A stretch of DNA of 64,000 nt from Desulforhopalus_A sp047619065. Its GTDB lineage: Bacteria > Desulfobacterota > Desulfobulbia > Desulfobulbales > Desulfocapsaceae. Each line of letters starts with the position of its first letter. The stretch's first letter is position 1. Of the stretch, positions 1 to 8,564 are shown in pieces. A program made the translations under genes and the position numbers. Location: NCBI GenBank assembly GCA_047619065.1, contig JBLHNA010000023.1, positions 9,074 to 73,073 on the forward strand, written 5' to 3'. The notes under the pieces are model-generated. The model was not told the DNA's origin. It made no database searches and saw only the letters and a list, made by a program, of their open reading frames with translations.

Positions 1-1854
1 TTTGCCATCTCGGAGACGTACGGTAACTGTACCATCGTCTTTTTCTTTGTCTCCGATAATAAGCATATAAGGGATTTTGGCAACTTGCGCTTCCCTAATT
101 TTATAATTCAGTTTTTCGTTACGAAGATCTTTCTCAATTCGTACTCCAAGCTTTCGGAGTTGTTTGAACACAGCTTCTCCGTATTCAGCTTGATCGTCAG
201 TAATGTTGAGAAGCCGAGCCTGAACAGGTGCAAACCAAAGAGGAAATACTCCTGCGTAGTGCTCGATTAAAACACCTATAAATCTTTCAAGAGATCCCAT
301 AAGGGCTCTATGGATCATAATAGGCTGATGTTCTTTATTGTCAGAACCTGTATAGCTCATTTCAAACCTTTCGGGAAGGTTGAAATCGACTTGAATGGTG
401 GAACACTGCCAGGAGCGACCAAGCTGATCCTTGATTTTTATATCAATCTTTGGACCGTAGAAAACACCTTCGCCAGGATCAATTATGTAATCCAGTCCTT
501 TTTTCTCAAGAGCAAGTTTTAACGCCTCTGTTGATTGTTCCCAGTTATCATCGGTTCCAACGGACTTTTCTGGCCTAGTGGAAAGGTAGATGTCATAATC
601 AGTAAAACCAAAAGCCTGCAAGATATGAAGGTTGAGGTCAAGAATGTTGAAAATCTCACCTTCTAACTGGTCAGGAGTACAGAAAATATGCGCGTCATCC
701 TGGGTAAATCCGCGTACTCTTAACAGCCCGTGTAAGGCGCCAGCACGTTCGTAACGATAAACAGTTCCCAATTCACACCAGCGAACAGGGAGTTCTTTAT
801 AGCTACGTTGTAAACTGTTGAACACACCTATATGAAATGGGCAGTTCATGGGTTTGAGTTGGTACTCTACGTCATCAATTAACATTGGTGAGTACATGTT
901 TTCGCTGTAAAAATCTAAGTGACCAGAGGTCTTCCATAGATCTTGACGAGCAATATGCGGGGTGTAGAGCAACTCGTAATCATGTTTGTAATGCTCATCT
1001 TTCCAGAAATCTTCAATGAGTCTTCTGAGTTGAGCACCCTTGGGTTGCCAAAGAATAAGTCCGGGGCCAATTTCATCACTCATGGTGAAAAGTTGAAGCT
1101 CTTTACCAAGTTTACGATGATCCCGTTTCTTCGCCTCTTCAAGACTAGTTAAATATTTCTTTAAATCTTTCTTGTCAAAGAACGCTGTGCCGTAAATTCT
1201 CTGGAGTACGTCACGTTTTTCATCACCTCGCCAGTATGCGCCGGCAACACGAAGAAGTTTGAAAGATTTAACAAATGAGCTATTTGGGACGTGCGGGCCA
1301 CGACAGAGATCTGTAAACTCTCCAACCTGATAGAAGGAAACAGTCTCTACACCAAGATCTTCGATTAATTCTACCTTGAATTTCTCATCTTCGGCCTTAA
1401 ATTTGTCGATTGCCTCAACACTTTGTATTTCTGTACGGTTGAACGGGAGGGCTTCGCGCACCAGCTCGGTCATACGGGCTTCTATTTTTTCGAAATCGTC
1501 AGGAGTAAAGGGTTCTGCTCTTAGGAAGTCATAATAAAAACCATTTTCTATAGAAGGGCCTATTGCTACTTTGACATCTGTTCCAAAAACATCGCGTACG
1601 GCAAGAGCCATTACGTGTGCTGTGGAGTGGCGTAAAACGTCTAGAGCTTCATCGGTGCCAATCTGCACAGGCGTGAGAACAGTGTCCTCGGTGAGCAGGG
1701 TGGTGAAATCCACCACAACATCGCCAACCTTAGCGGCTACGGTCTGCTTTCGCTGTTTGTTGGAGATAAGTGGCAGGAGAGCTTCCTGGACACTGATTCC
1801 GGCAGGTACTGTGACAGATTCTCCGTCTTTAACGGATACGATTATGTCAGTCAT
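1..1854 (-). CDS. thrS: Threonyl-tRNA synthetase, C-terminus cut by window edge
   Basis: Charges tRNA-Thr with threonine in the cytosol. The reading frame is open from the start codon to the window edge (618 codons, against about 640 for the full enzyme), so only the last few dozen residues are missing. It begins MTDIIVSVKDGESVTVPAG, a typical TGS domain, followed by the editing-domain segment with HSTAHVMALAV and the class II catalytic core containing HRALMGSLERFIGVLIEHY and LWFAPVQARLL. The anticodon-binding domain is entering when the window ends (PYMLIIGDKEKDDGTVTVR). A weak AGAAG ribosome site precedes the ATG. A tRNA-Val gene and a terminator-like hairpin lie immediately upstream on the same strand. 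Confidence 0.97.
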   Translation of the reverse strand, partial: MTDIIVSVKDGESVTVPAGISVQEALLPLISNKQRKQTVAAKVGDVVVDFTTLLTEDTVLTPVQIGTDEALDVLRHSTAHVMALAVRDVFGTDVKVAIGPSIENGFYYDFLRAEPFTPDDFEKIEARMTELVREALPFNRTEIQSVEAIDKFKAEDEKFKVELIEDLGVETVSFYQVGEFTDLCRGPHVPNSSFVKSFKLLRVAGAYWRGDEKRDVLQRIYGTAFFDKKDLKKYLTSLEEAKKRDHRKLGKELQLFTMSDEIGPGLILWQPKGAQLRRLIEDFWKDEHYKHDYELLYTPHIARQDLWKTSGHLDFYSENMYSPMLIDDVEYQLKPMNCPFHIGVFNSLQRSYKELPVRWCELGTVYRYERAGALHGLLRVRGFTQDDAHIFCTPDQLEGEIFNILDLNLHILQAFGFTDYDIYLSTRPEKSVGTDDNWEQSTEALKLALEKKGLDYIIDPGEGVFYGPKIDIKIKDQLGRSWQCSTIQVDFNLPERFEMSYTGSDNKEHQPIMIHRALMGSLERFIGVLIEHYAGVFPLWFAPVQARLLNITDDQAEYGEAVFKQLRKLGVRIEKDLRNEKLNYKIREAQVAKIPYMLIIGDKEKDDGTVTVRLRDGK

Positions 1855-1875
1855 GAGCTTCTTCTATATAAAAAT

Positions 1876-1923
1876 AAAGGCTAAAGAACGAACACTTTTT
1901 GAAAGTGTTTACCTTTAGCCTTT
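1876..1923 (-). terminator. Hairpin with T-rich tail between tRNA-Val and thrS
   Basis: An 11-bp outer stem (AAAGGCTAAAG at 1876-1886 with CTTTAGCCTTT at 1913-1923) and an inner AACACTTT/AAAGTGTT stem form one long hairpin. Read on the minus strand it is followed by TTTATTTTT, so it looks like an intrinsic terminator of the tRNA-Val transcript. It ends only about 20 bases before the thrS start codon, so it could also act as an attenuator of thrS. Confidence 0.7.
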
Positions 1924-1928
1924 TATCT

Positions 1929-2003
1929 TGGTAGGCACGGACGGGATTGAACCGACGACATCCACCACGTCAAGGTGGCGCTCTCCCACTGAGCTACGCG
2001 CCT
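1929..2003 (-). tRNA. tRNA-Val (anticodon GAC)
   Basis: The minus strand folds as a 75-nt cloverleaf: acceptor AGGCGCG pairs with CGTGCCT (one G-U), D-arm GCTC/GAGC, anticodon stem CCACC/GGTGG around loop TTGACGT, and a T-loop TTCAATC. The T stem has one T-T mismatch. The CCA end is encoded. The anticodon GAC reads valine codons. Confidence 0.93.
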
Positions 2004-2225
2004 GAAAATACTACAGTAGCCAGCGATCCGTATGAACTTTTAACAAAAGGCTGTACGGCATTCGCAAGAGGAACTTATTACCATGATTAGAAATTCAGTG
2101 CAATATATTTTTAAGGGCATCTCGTTTAAAAATGAAGAGTTTGTACCCTATATTAAAGTTTTTTTAATCCCTGTGACCAAACAAAGAGTAATATTACTAT
2201 TCATTGTCCCTTGGTAAGGCTTGAG

Positions 2226-2828
2226 TTAGCGGGTGGTTGATCTTGCTTCAATTGCCTTGGCCAGGGTGTATTTGTCGGCGTACTTGATATCCATCCCCAT
2301 GGGGATACCGCATGCTAGACGAGTAAGAATTACATTTTCTTTTTTTATTATGTCGGTGAGAAATGAGGCCGTTGCCTCACCTGGTACAGTCGAGCTGGTT
2401 GCAATGATTATCTCAGATATTGCACCACTTCTTATCCGTGCCATCAACTCGCGAACCTTGAGCTCGTCGGGACCTATGCCGTCAATAGGGGACAGTTCTC
2501 CGTGGAGGACATGGTAGTGGCCGCGAAAAATCCCTGTCTTTTCAATTGCCATTAGGTCACCAGACTGTTCGACCACGCAAACTACTGCCCCGTTTCTCTT
2601 TGGATCTCCGCAGATTACACAGGGATCGGATTCTGAAAAAGTGAAACAGCAGGAGCAGAGCTGGATAGAAGAGTGGAGATCCAGAAGTGCAGCAGCTAAA
2701 TCATGGGCGAGCCCTCGTGGTTTACGCAAGATAGTCAGAGCAAGTCGAGTTGCTGTTTTCTTTCCTATTCCGGGAAGTCGAGAGAGTTGCTCTATCAGTT
2801 TCTCAAGTGCCGGTGGGATAACATGCAT
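2226..2828 (-). CDS. recR: Recombination mediator protein RecR
   Basis: Works with RecO/RecF to load RecA on single-stranded DNA gaps. The 200-residue length is exactly that of the family. A helix-hairpin-helix lies near residues 11-40 (LSRLPGIGKKTATRLAL), a four-Cys zinc finger at C58, C61, C70 and C73, and a Toprim domain follows (VVEQSGDLMAIEKTGIFRG). The ATG lies 6 bases after the ybaB stop, so recR is the last gene of a dnaX-ybaB-recR operon, a common bacterial arrangement. Confidence 0.97.
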   Translation of the reverse strand: MHVIPPALEKLIEQLSRLPGIGKKTATRLALTILRKPRGLAHDLAAALLDLHSSIQLCSCCFTFSESDPCVICGDPKRNGAVVCVVEQSGDLMAIEKTGIFRGHYHVLHGELSPIDGIGPDELKVRELMARIRSGAISEIIIATSSTVPGEATASFLTDIIKKENVILTRLACGIPMGMDIKYADKYTLAKAIEARSTTR

Positions 2829-2834
2829 CGCTGT

Positions 2835-3158
2835 TTATGGCCTTATCATATTGGTGAGGCCCGGAATATTCATGCCACCTGTTAGTGATCCAAGTTCCTG
2901 TTGGCTAAGTTCCTTAGCGCGTCTTAGGGCGTCGTTTGTTGCTGCTACAACGAGATCCTGGAGCATTTCGGCTTCACTTGGGTCGATCACAACTTTTTCA
3001 ATTGAGATTCGAAGCACTTCTCCCTGGCCATTGACAGTTACTTCAACCATGCCCCCACCCGCGCTGCCGATAAGGGTCTTTTTACTTAAGTCTTCCTGGA
3101 TCTTTGCCATCTTTTCCTGCATGGACTTTGCTTGCTGCATTATGTTGTTAATATCCAT
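2835..3158 (-). CDS. ybaB: YbaB/EbfC-family nucleoid-associated protein
   Basis: A 107-residue protein that begins MDINNIMQQAKSMQEKMAKI, the usual amphipathic N-terminal helix of the YbaB/EbfC family; family members are dimeric DNA-binding proteins. The middle GGGMVEVTVNGQGEVLRISI matches the conserved beta strands. The gene sits between dnaX (24 bases upstream) and recR (6 bases downstream) in the same operon, which is its standard place and supports the identification. Confidence 0.95.
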   Translation of the reverse strand: MDINNIMQQAKSMQEKMAKIQEDLSKKTLIGSAGGGMVEVTVNGQGEVLRISIEKVVIDPSEAEMLQDLVVAATNDALRRAKELSQQELGSLTGGMNIPGLTNMIRP

Positions 3159-3182
3159 TGCGATTCTTCTTTATTGATAATG

Positions 3183-4994
3183 TTATAGGTTTTGTGTGCT
3201 TAGGCGAACATCGCCGACCTGGCCGTTAAACACCTCTGTTGCCATCAAAACCAATGGATCATTGAGGAGTTGCTGGCGCTTTTTTTGAGGAGATTCTCCG
3301 CCATTCTCGTCTAGAGAATCGTCTATCTCAGGAACTATAAATATAATCTTTAATGGTTTTTTAAAAAAATCCAAGATAAAGGTCGTCAGTTGCTGATGGT
3401 TTTCTTTTTGTCTCAAGAGAGAACAGTTCATACCGTCGGAAAAGGTGACGTGGATCTCACCGTTATCTTTATGCAAAACAGAATCGGCCCGCTGGAGGTT
3501 TGTTGCCATCCATACGGACTGTGTTTTTATAAAATCGAGGAATTCCGGCCAATCACTTTGGGGATCTTTTGTAAGGTCTCCTGTCGTTGATCTGTGGCTC
3601 CTGCTGGCGTCCTGTGGCTCGGGGGGAAGAGGTGGTTCTTCTCTTCTTGGCGCAGGTGTGGGTGATTGCTGAGGCTGTTGGTGTTGTGTCGGACGCTCAG
3701 GAGTAGGGGGAGTGGTTCTCCTTGCTGCTGCTTGGGTAAAATTGGACTGGTTGTTAGGTCGGGTTTCGGTGTGAGTTACAACCTGTTCAGTTTTTTTTTT
3801 AGGTGGTGCTTCTTGTGATGGAACTGTTTGGGTGAGCAGCGTCGCTGCTCCCGGTAAGTTTGGGATGATTTCCTGAAGGTGTCCTAAGAGCGAAGACAGG
3901 GGCACAACATTTGTCGCTTCGATGATTTTTAGAAAAGTTGTCTCAAGGGTAATGCGTGGCTGGCTTGTCTGCTTAAGTACATCTGCGAGCTGCATAAGTA
4001 AGGACAATTTCAGGTGGATTGTCTCACTGGTGTAGTTTGAGGCAACCTCTTGAAATTGTGTGAGTTCCTCTGTTGGCATATCCAGAAGAGTAGAGCACCC
4101 ATCGATCTTACAGAGAAGGAGGTTGCGAAACTGTGTCAGTAAGTCTTCAATGAACCGTTTGGTATCCATACCAAAATTAAAGATCGTTTGGAGGGATTGG
4201 AATACTGTTGCCTTATCCCCTTCAAGAAGTCCCTTTGTGAGTGCTGTGAGTACTTCCCGGTCTACAAGGCCTAATACTTCTGCAACATCGGCTTCGTTGA
4301 TGGTTGTGTCCCCAAATGAAAACATCTGGTCCAGCAGACTGAGGCCGTCACGAACAGATCCACCAGATTCTCTTACAATGAGTGAAAGAGCAGCAGGGGC
4401 GATGGTAAATCCTTCCCCTTTGGCAAGAGTCTCAAGGTGAGCAGACAGCTCTTTTGCCGGTATTCTTTTAAGTTCATATTGCTGGCAGCGTGAGAGGATT
4501 GTAATCGGTATTTTATGGATCTCTGTGGTTGCAAACATGAAATATACATGTGCAGGTGGTTCCTCAAGGGTCTTTAACAGGGCGTTAAATGCCTCGGTGG
4601 TCAGCATGTGTACTTCATCAATAATTATTACTTTGTACGGTGATGAGGTGGGGAGGAAACGAATTTTTTCCTTGAGCTCTCTGATCTCCTGTATACCTCT
4701 ATTGGAGGCACCGTCAATTTCGTACAGATCAAGTGACGCTCCATTGCGTATCGCTTGACAGGACGGGCAGGTGTCGCATGGGCGGTTGTCGCTTTCGCCG
4801 GAGCAGTTGAGAGCCTTTGCCATAATACGGGCAAGGGTGGTTTTGCCGACCCCACGAACACCGGAAAAAAGTATGGCATGGGCTACACGGTCTCGCAGGA
4901 TACTGTTTCGCAAAGTTTTGACAACAGGGCGTTGGCCGACAACTTGATCAAAAGTCTGTGGCCGTGATTTTCTGGCGAGAACGAGATAGGACAT
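3183..4994 (-). CDS. dnaX: DNA polymerase III subunit gamma/tau
   Basis: Clamp-loader ATPase of the replicative polymerase. 603 residues. Walker A GVRGVGKTT is at about 45-53, the zinc-binding cysteines are C64, C73, C76 and C79, and the DEXX box is IIIDEVHML. Domain III is followed by a Pro/Gln/Thr-rich linker (about 400-470) and a C-terminal tau region (about 480-603). A run of ten A on the coding strand (3800-3791, Lys399-Lys401) sits at the domain III/linker boundary; a shift in either direction would meet a stop within a few codons and yield a gamma-like short form. First gene of dnaX-ybaB-recR. Confidence 0.97.
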   Translation of the reverse strand: MSYLVLARKSRPQTFDQVVGQRPVVKTLRNSILRDRVAHAILFSGVRGVGKTTLARIMAKALNCSGESDNRPCDTCPSCQAIRNGASLDLYEIDGASNRGIQEIRELKEKIRFLPTSSPYKVIIIDEVHMLTTEAFNALLKTLEEPPAHVYFMFATTEIHKIPITILSRCQQYELKRIPAKELSAHLETLAKGEGFTIAPAALSLIVRESGGSVRDGLSLLDQMFSFGDTTINEADVAEVLGLVDREVLTALTKGLLEGDKATVFQSLQTIFNFGMDTKRFIEDLLTQFRNLLLCKIDGCSTLLDMPTEELTQFQEVASNYTSETIHLKLSLLMQLADVLKQTSQPRITLETTFLKIIEATNVVPLSSLLGHLQEIIPNLPGAATLLTQTVPSQEAPPKKKTEQVVTHTETRPNNQSNFTQAAARRTTPPTPERPTQHQQPQQSPTPAPRREEPPLPPEPQDASRSHRSTTGDLTKDPQSDWPEFLDFIKTQSVWMATNLQRADSVLHKDNGEIHVTFSDGMNCSLLRQKENHQQLTTFILDFFKKPLKIIFIVPEIDDSLDENGGESPQKKRQQLLNDPLVLMATEVFNGQVGDVRLSTQNL

Positions 4995-5031
4995 GCTACA
5001 CCGGGGCTGGAAGTGAAATGAAGTCTAACTC

Positions 5032-5205
5032 CGGTAGCGGGAAGTCAGCCGGGATAAGTGCTTCGAAGATCTCTTTGTGTTTGCTAGCTGCTGGTAACTT
5101 TACGTTTCTGAATTTGAGCTACTCTCCATTTGTTTACTTTTTAAACCCCTTAGGTGAGGGATAGGCTCAGAAGGTGCAAAAAGAGTAACAGGTTTTTAGG
5201 AGTAA
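5032..5205. repeat. Diverged copy of dispersed repeat family 2
   Basis: The stretch upstream of dnaX contains, in order, CCGGTAGCGGGAAGTCAGCC, GGATAAGTGCTTCGAAG, GCTAGCTGCTGGTAAC, an ACTCTCC block and AGAGTAACAGG. These match in order, with differences, the segments at 6161-6306, 18867-18990, 21178-21296 and 45425-45512. It is non-coding. Confidence 0.55.
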
Positions 5206-5229
5206 TGCATAGCCAAAATGGAGAAAAAA

Positions 5230-5330
5230 TGATAGCCGGGTTACCTGGCACACGAGGAGTGTCGCTACCGTTGCTTCCTTCCGGACCTGGCGGGGTTTGC
5301 GATTCCTTGTTGCACAGGGCCCGGCTATCA
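5230..5330 (-). ncRNA. ffs: Signal recognition particle RNA (small bacterial type, 4.5S)
   Basis: The minus-strand transcript of about 101 nt forms one long hairpin: its ends TGATAGCCGGG and CCCGGCTATCA pair, and the apical part has the diagnostic CAGGTCCGGAAGGAAGCA segment with the GGAA tetraloop region that binds Ffh. It is followed on the same strand by the region in front of dnaX, and preceded by tRNA-Ser. Confidence 0.95.
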
Positions 5331-5347
5331 AAGTCGAACTCAATATC

Positions 5348-5433
5348 TGGCGGAGAAGGTGAGATTCGAACTCACGGTACTTGCGTACACACGCTTTCCA
5401 AGCGTGCGCCTTAAGCCACTCGGCCACCTCTCC
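5348..5433 (-). tRNA. tRNA-Ser (anticodon GGA)
   Basis: An 86-nt class II tRNA with a long variable arm. Acceptor GGAGAGG pairs with CTTCTCC, the anticodon loop CTTGGAAAG presents GGA, the T-loop is TTCGAAT, and CCA is encoded. Same strand as and just upstream of the SRP RNA gene. Confidence 0.95.
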
Positions 5434-5525
5434 GGAGGTATGCTCTAAAAAATGTGAAGTACTATGTAAACCTTCGATGAACATTTAGCAATCAAAAAGT
5501 AACCATATATGAAAAAAAAGCCACT

Positions 5526-6023
5526 CTATTTTTGTCGTTCGTTTTTTCGTGTAAGCCGCCTTGACTTGAAAAAGTCTTTGAGCAAATCACCGCACTCGCT
5601 TTCGAGTACGCCCGTATGTATATCGATACTGTGATTGAGGAGCTTGTCGCTTCCAATATTATATACAGAAAAGGCAGCACCGCTTTTAGGATCCGCTGCA
5701 CCAATGACAAGACGTTGCACCCGGGCTTGGATAATAGCGCCCATACACATTATACAGGGTTCCAGGGTGACGTAGAGTGTTGTCTCAGGGAGTCTGTAAT
5801 TATTAAGTGCCTTTGCTCCTTGGCGCAAGGCGGCAATCTCTGCGTGGGAGGTTGGGTCATTGTCCTTAATTGGACTATTTCCTCCACCTGCTATAAATAT
5901 ATTGTTCTGGATAAGTACTGCACCTACTGGAACTTCTCCATAGCCTGCAGCTATCTTTGCGTAGGAGAGTGCTTCATTCATCCACTGTTCATCACTAAAG
6001 TGTTTTGTCTCTTCTGTGGGCAT
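5526..6023 (-). CDS. tadA: tRNA-specific adenosine deaminase
   Basis: Deaminates A34 to inosine in tRNA-Arg(ACG). The 165-residue protein has the cytidine/deoxycytidylate deaminase zinc motifs HAEIAAL (ligand His and catalytic Glu) and PCIMCMGAI (two Cys ligands), plus the N-terminal MNEALSYAKIAAGYGEVPVG typical of TadA. It stands alone in front of tRNA-Ser and the SRP RNA on the same strand. Confidence 0.95.
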   Translation of the reverse strand: MPTEETKHFSDEQWMNEALSYAKIAAGYGEVPVGAVLIQNNIFIAGGGNSPIKDNDPTSHAEIAALRQGAKALNNYRLPETTLYVTLEPCIMCMGAIIQARVQRLVIGAADPKSGAAFSVYNIGSDKLLNHSIDIHTGVLESECGDLLKDFFKSRRLTRKNERQK

Positions 6024-6160
6024 GTGTTGTTTTTTCGTTTTTGTTATTAAACTGCTTTAAAATGTTTTCCACCGAAGTTAATTCGAGAAAGGTCGGGTCA
6101 GGTCGGGTGGAATGATAAGCATTATTTTAACACGGCTTATTGAGAGAATTATAGTCCAAA

Positions 6161-6306
6161 CCCGGTAAATGGACAAATAAGTCAGGATACGTTCCTCGAA
6201 GGTCTCTCTGCGTTCGCTATCTGGTGCTAACTGCAAGATATTAAGTGTTAAAAACACTCTCCGTTTTATCTGTTTTTTATGACAGGTCTTAAAGAGTAAG
6301 CCTCTA
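6161..6306. repeat. Dispersed repeat family 2 copy
   Basis: Starts CCCGGTAAATGG, continues with CTCGAAGGTCTCTCTGCG, GCTATCTGGTGCTAACT, then ACACTCTCCGTTTTATC and AAAGAGTAAGCCTCTAA. The same ordered blocks occur at 18867-18990 and 21178-21296. No conserved reading frame. Together with the next two repeats it fills the 840-base gap before the sigma-54 activator. Confidence 0.65.
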
Positions 6307-6540
6307 ACCCCAATTTCTCATGACTTTTTGATTTGAAACTCAATTGTTATGATTTCATAGTTTAAAAATGACTTCCTTAAGTAACAGGGTGTTTTTCGTT
6401 CCAAATCAAAAAGTTCACCCTTTGGGCCAACAGATTTATTCGCAACTGCTTCGTTACCGAGCAATTGCAGTAAATTACTACAGCTTCATGCCCGGTGTCT
6501 CGACCTGCGAAAAACTTTGTTGGTGAGAAATCCGGGCTAA
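6307..6540 (+). repeat. Dispersed repeat family 1, copy 1
   Basis: An element of about 233 bp. Outer ends ATTTCTCATGAC and GTGAGAAATCCGGGCTAA are imperfect inverted repeats; an inner pair (ACTTTTTGATTTGAAAC and TTCCAAATCAAAAAGTT, about 6322-6415) is also inverted. The remaining part is unpaired between copies but highly conserved, including CAGCTTCATGCCCGGTGTCT and CGACCTGCGAAAAACTTTG. Followed directly by a second, nearly identical copy. Confidence 0.85.
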
Positions 6541-6774
6541 CCCGAATTTCTCATGACTTTTTGATTTGAAACTCAATTGTTATGATTTCATAGTTTAAAA
6601 ATGACTTCCTTAAGTAACAGGGTGTTTTTCGTTCCAAATCAAAAAGTCCACCCTTTGGGCCAACAGATTTATTCGCAGCTGCTTCGTTACCGAGCAATTG
6701 CAGTAAATTACTACAGCTTCATGCCCGGTGTCTCGACCTGCGAAAAACTTTGTTGGTGAGAAATCCGGGCTAAG
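6541..6774 (+). repeat. Dispersed repeat family 1, copy 2 (tandem)
   Basis: Repeats the preceding 233 bp with only a few changes by eye (for example TTCGCAGCTGC for TTCGCAACTGC), head to tail, sharing the CGGGCTAACCCGAATTT junction. The tandem arrangement implies local duplication of the element or insertion of one copy at the end of another. Confidence 0.85.
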
Positions 6775-6864
6775 CTCCTTTCTATTTGAATTTAACCTTA
6801 ATCTTTCGTATAACATAAATAGTTAGTTACGATATTGAAATAACATTTACCTTCTTGTAATACG

Positions 6865-8283
6865 ATGACAATGTATAAAATCCTCATATTTGACCGTTTA
6901 GGAAAGACTCGCACAACACTTACCTCTGCTTTGGAAGACCGTGCGAAATTTACCATTATAACCAGTGAAAGTGAATTTCAGGATGAGATAAAATCCAAGC
7001 AGTTTGACCTGATCTTTCTCGATCATGATCTCATGAACGGTCGCGCTGTTAAACTTCTTGAGAGTATGCGTAATAAGGATCCGTATTTGCCTATTATTAT
7101 GACCTCCGAGACCGAGAAGGCGGAAATAATTGTCCGGGCAATGAACAGTGGTGCGAGTGATTTTCTTATTCATCCAATCTCATCTAGCAGGGTAAAGATA
7201 TCCTTTGACAAGGCCATAGAAATTCGGGATCAACGTTTTGAGATTGCCTATCATAGACGTAAGCAGGATGTCGTTTATGATTTTAAAGATGTTGTAGCCT
7301 TCAGTCCAAAAATGAAAGCAATTTTGGTAAGCCTTGAACGTTTTGCCAATACGGATTCGACTATTCTCATTACAGGCGATACCGGGACTGGAAAATCCTT
7401 TCTCTCAGGTACAATACATTTTAACTCCCCAAGAAGGGAAAAGCCTTTTGTAAAGATCAATTGTGCCAACATCCCAGTGGATCTGCTGGAGTCAGAGCTT
7501 TTTGGTCATGAAAAAGGTGCTTTTACCGGTGCGGATAAACAGAGAATTGGTCGTTTTGAACAGGCGAGTGGGGGCACAATATTTTTAGATGAAATTGGAG
7601 AGATGAACCTGGGTTTGCAGACCAAACTTCTTCGGGTTCTGGAAGAAAAATCGTTTGAGAGGGTTGGAGGCAATAAAACTATTTATTCTGATGTACGTAT
7701 TATTGCTGCAACCAATAAAAATCTGGTCAAACAGGTAGCTGATGGTCATTTTCGTGAAGATTTGTATTATCGAATAAATGTGCTTCCTGTCACCTTACCA
7801 TCACTGAGGGATCGACAGGAGTGCCTGATGCCTCTTGCTGAGTTGCTCTTAAATAAATGCTGCACCTCCATGCACCGTAAAATAATAGGCTTTACAGATG
7901 ACTCCAGAGCAAAAATTGAAAGTTATGACTGGCCGGGCAATATCAGGCAATTGGCAAATACCATTGAGCGTGCAGTGATCTTAGAAGATGGGAAACATAT
8001 TCACTCAGAAAATCTTGCATTACCGGAAAGGGTCATGAGGAATCATTCTTCAACAGCTGATATGAACAAGCAGGAAAACGTTGATCATTTTAGTGATGGT
8101 GAGCTGAATGGATCTCTTGCCGGCCAGGAGAAGGATCTTATTTTGCGGGTACTGGAAGAGTGTCTGTGGGTGCAGAAAAATGCGGCTGAGAAACTTGGAG
8201 TAAGCCCCCGTGCCTTGAACTATAAGATAAATAAGTTGGGTATTACTCATCCGCATTGGCGGCGTAATAAGGGTTCTAATTGA
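6865..8283 (+). CDS. Sigma-54-dependent response regulator, NtrC type, degenerate receiver
   Basis: 472 residues: receiver (about 1-125), AAA+ sigma-54 activator domain (about 150-375), Fis-type helix-turn-helix (about 425-465). The activator domain has Walker A GDTGTGKS, the sigma-54 contact motif GAFTGA and FLDEIGEMN as Walker B, so it should open sigma-54 promoters. The receiver keeps the phospho-acceptor position (FLDHDL) but the acidic pair reads FDR and the invariant Lys is replaced (FLIHPIS), so phosphorylation may not control it. No partner kinase is adjacent. The start could be the ATG at 6865 or at 6871; neither has a clear ribosome site. Target genes unknown. Confidence 0.9.
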   Translation: MTMYKILIFDRLGKTRTTLTSALEDRAKFTIITSESEFQDEIKSKQFDLIFLDHDLMNGRAVKLLESMRNKDPYLPIIMTSETEKAEIIVRAMNSGASDFLIHPISSSRVKISFDKAIEIRDQRFEIAYHRRKQDVVYDFKDVVAFSPKMKAILVSLERFANTDSTILITGDTGTGKSFLSGTIHFNSPRREKPFVKINCANIPVDLLESELFGHEKGAFTGADKQRIGRFEQASGGTIFLDEIGEMNLGLQTKLLRVLEEKSFERVGGNKTIYSDVRIIAATNKNLVKQVADGHFREDLYYRINVLPVTLPSLRDRQECLMPLAELLLNKCCTSMHRKIIGFTDDSRAKIESYDWPGNIRQLANTIERAVILEDGKHIHSENLALPERVMRNHSSTADMNKQENVDHFSDGELNGSLAGQEKDLILRVLEECLWVQKNAAEKLGVSPRALNYKINKLGITHPHWRRNKGSN

Positions 8284-8286
8284 TGG

Positions 8287-8456
8287 ACTCGTAAAACGTT
8301 CGATCTACTTCGTGATAGGTTCTAAACGACGGTTTGACAATACATATGGTATGGCTAATCGTCGTTTAAAACCTACGTCTCGTTTATCAAACTTTCTGCG
8401 AAGTCTGCGCTTATCTGCAGAGTCTATCTGTACGCGCAAAACGACTTTTTACGAGT
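8287..8456. repeat. Inverted-repeat element downstream of the sigma-54 activator
   Basis: Outer inverted repeat ACTCGTAAAA (8287-8296) with TTTTACGAGT (8447-8456), and an inner inverted pair GTTCTAAACGACG (8319-8331) with CGTCGTTTAAAAC (8360-8372). It has no reading frame and lies between convergent genes, so it may act as a transcription barrier or be a small relic element. Confidence 0.55.
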
Positions 8457-8564
8457 TTATCAGTATTAAGCCCTCAGCCTAACATCCCAAAAGAAAAACC
8501 CCTTTTTAGCTGAATATCTTACCCACCATAAAAAATAACGAGCGAGCCGGCCGGAGTGTAATTG

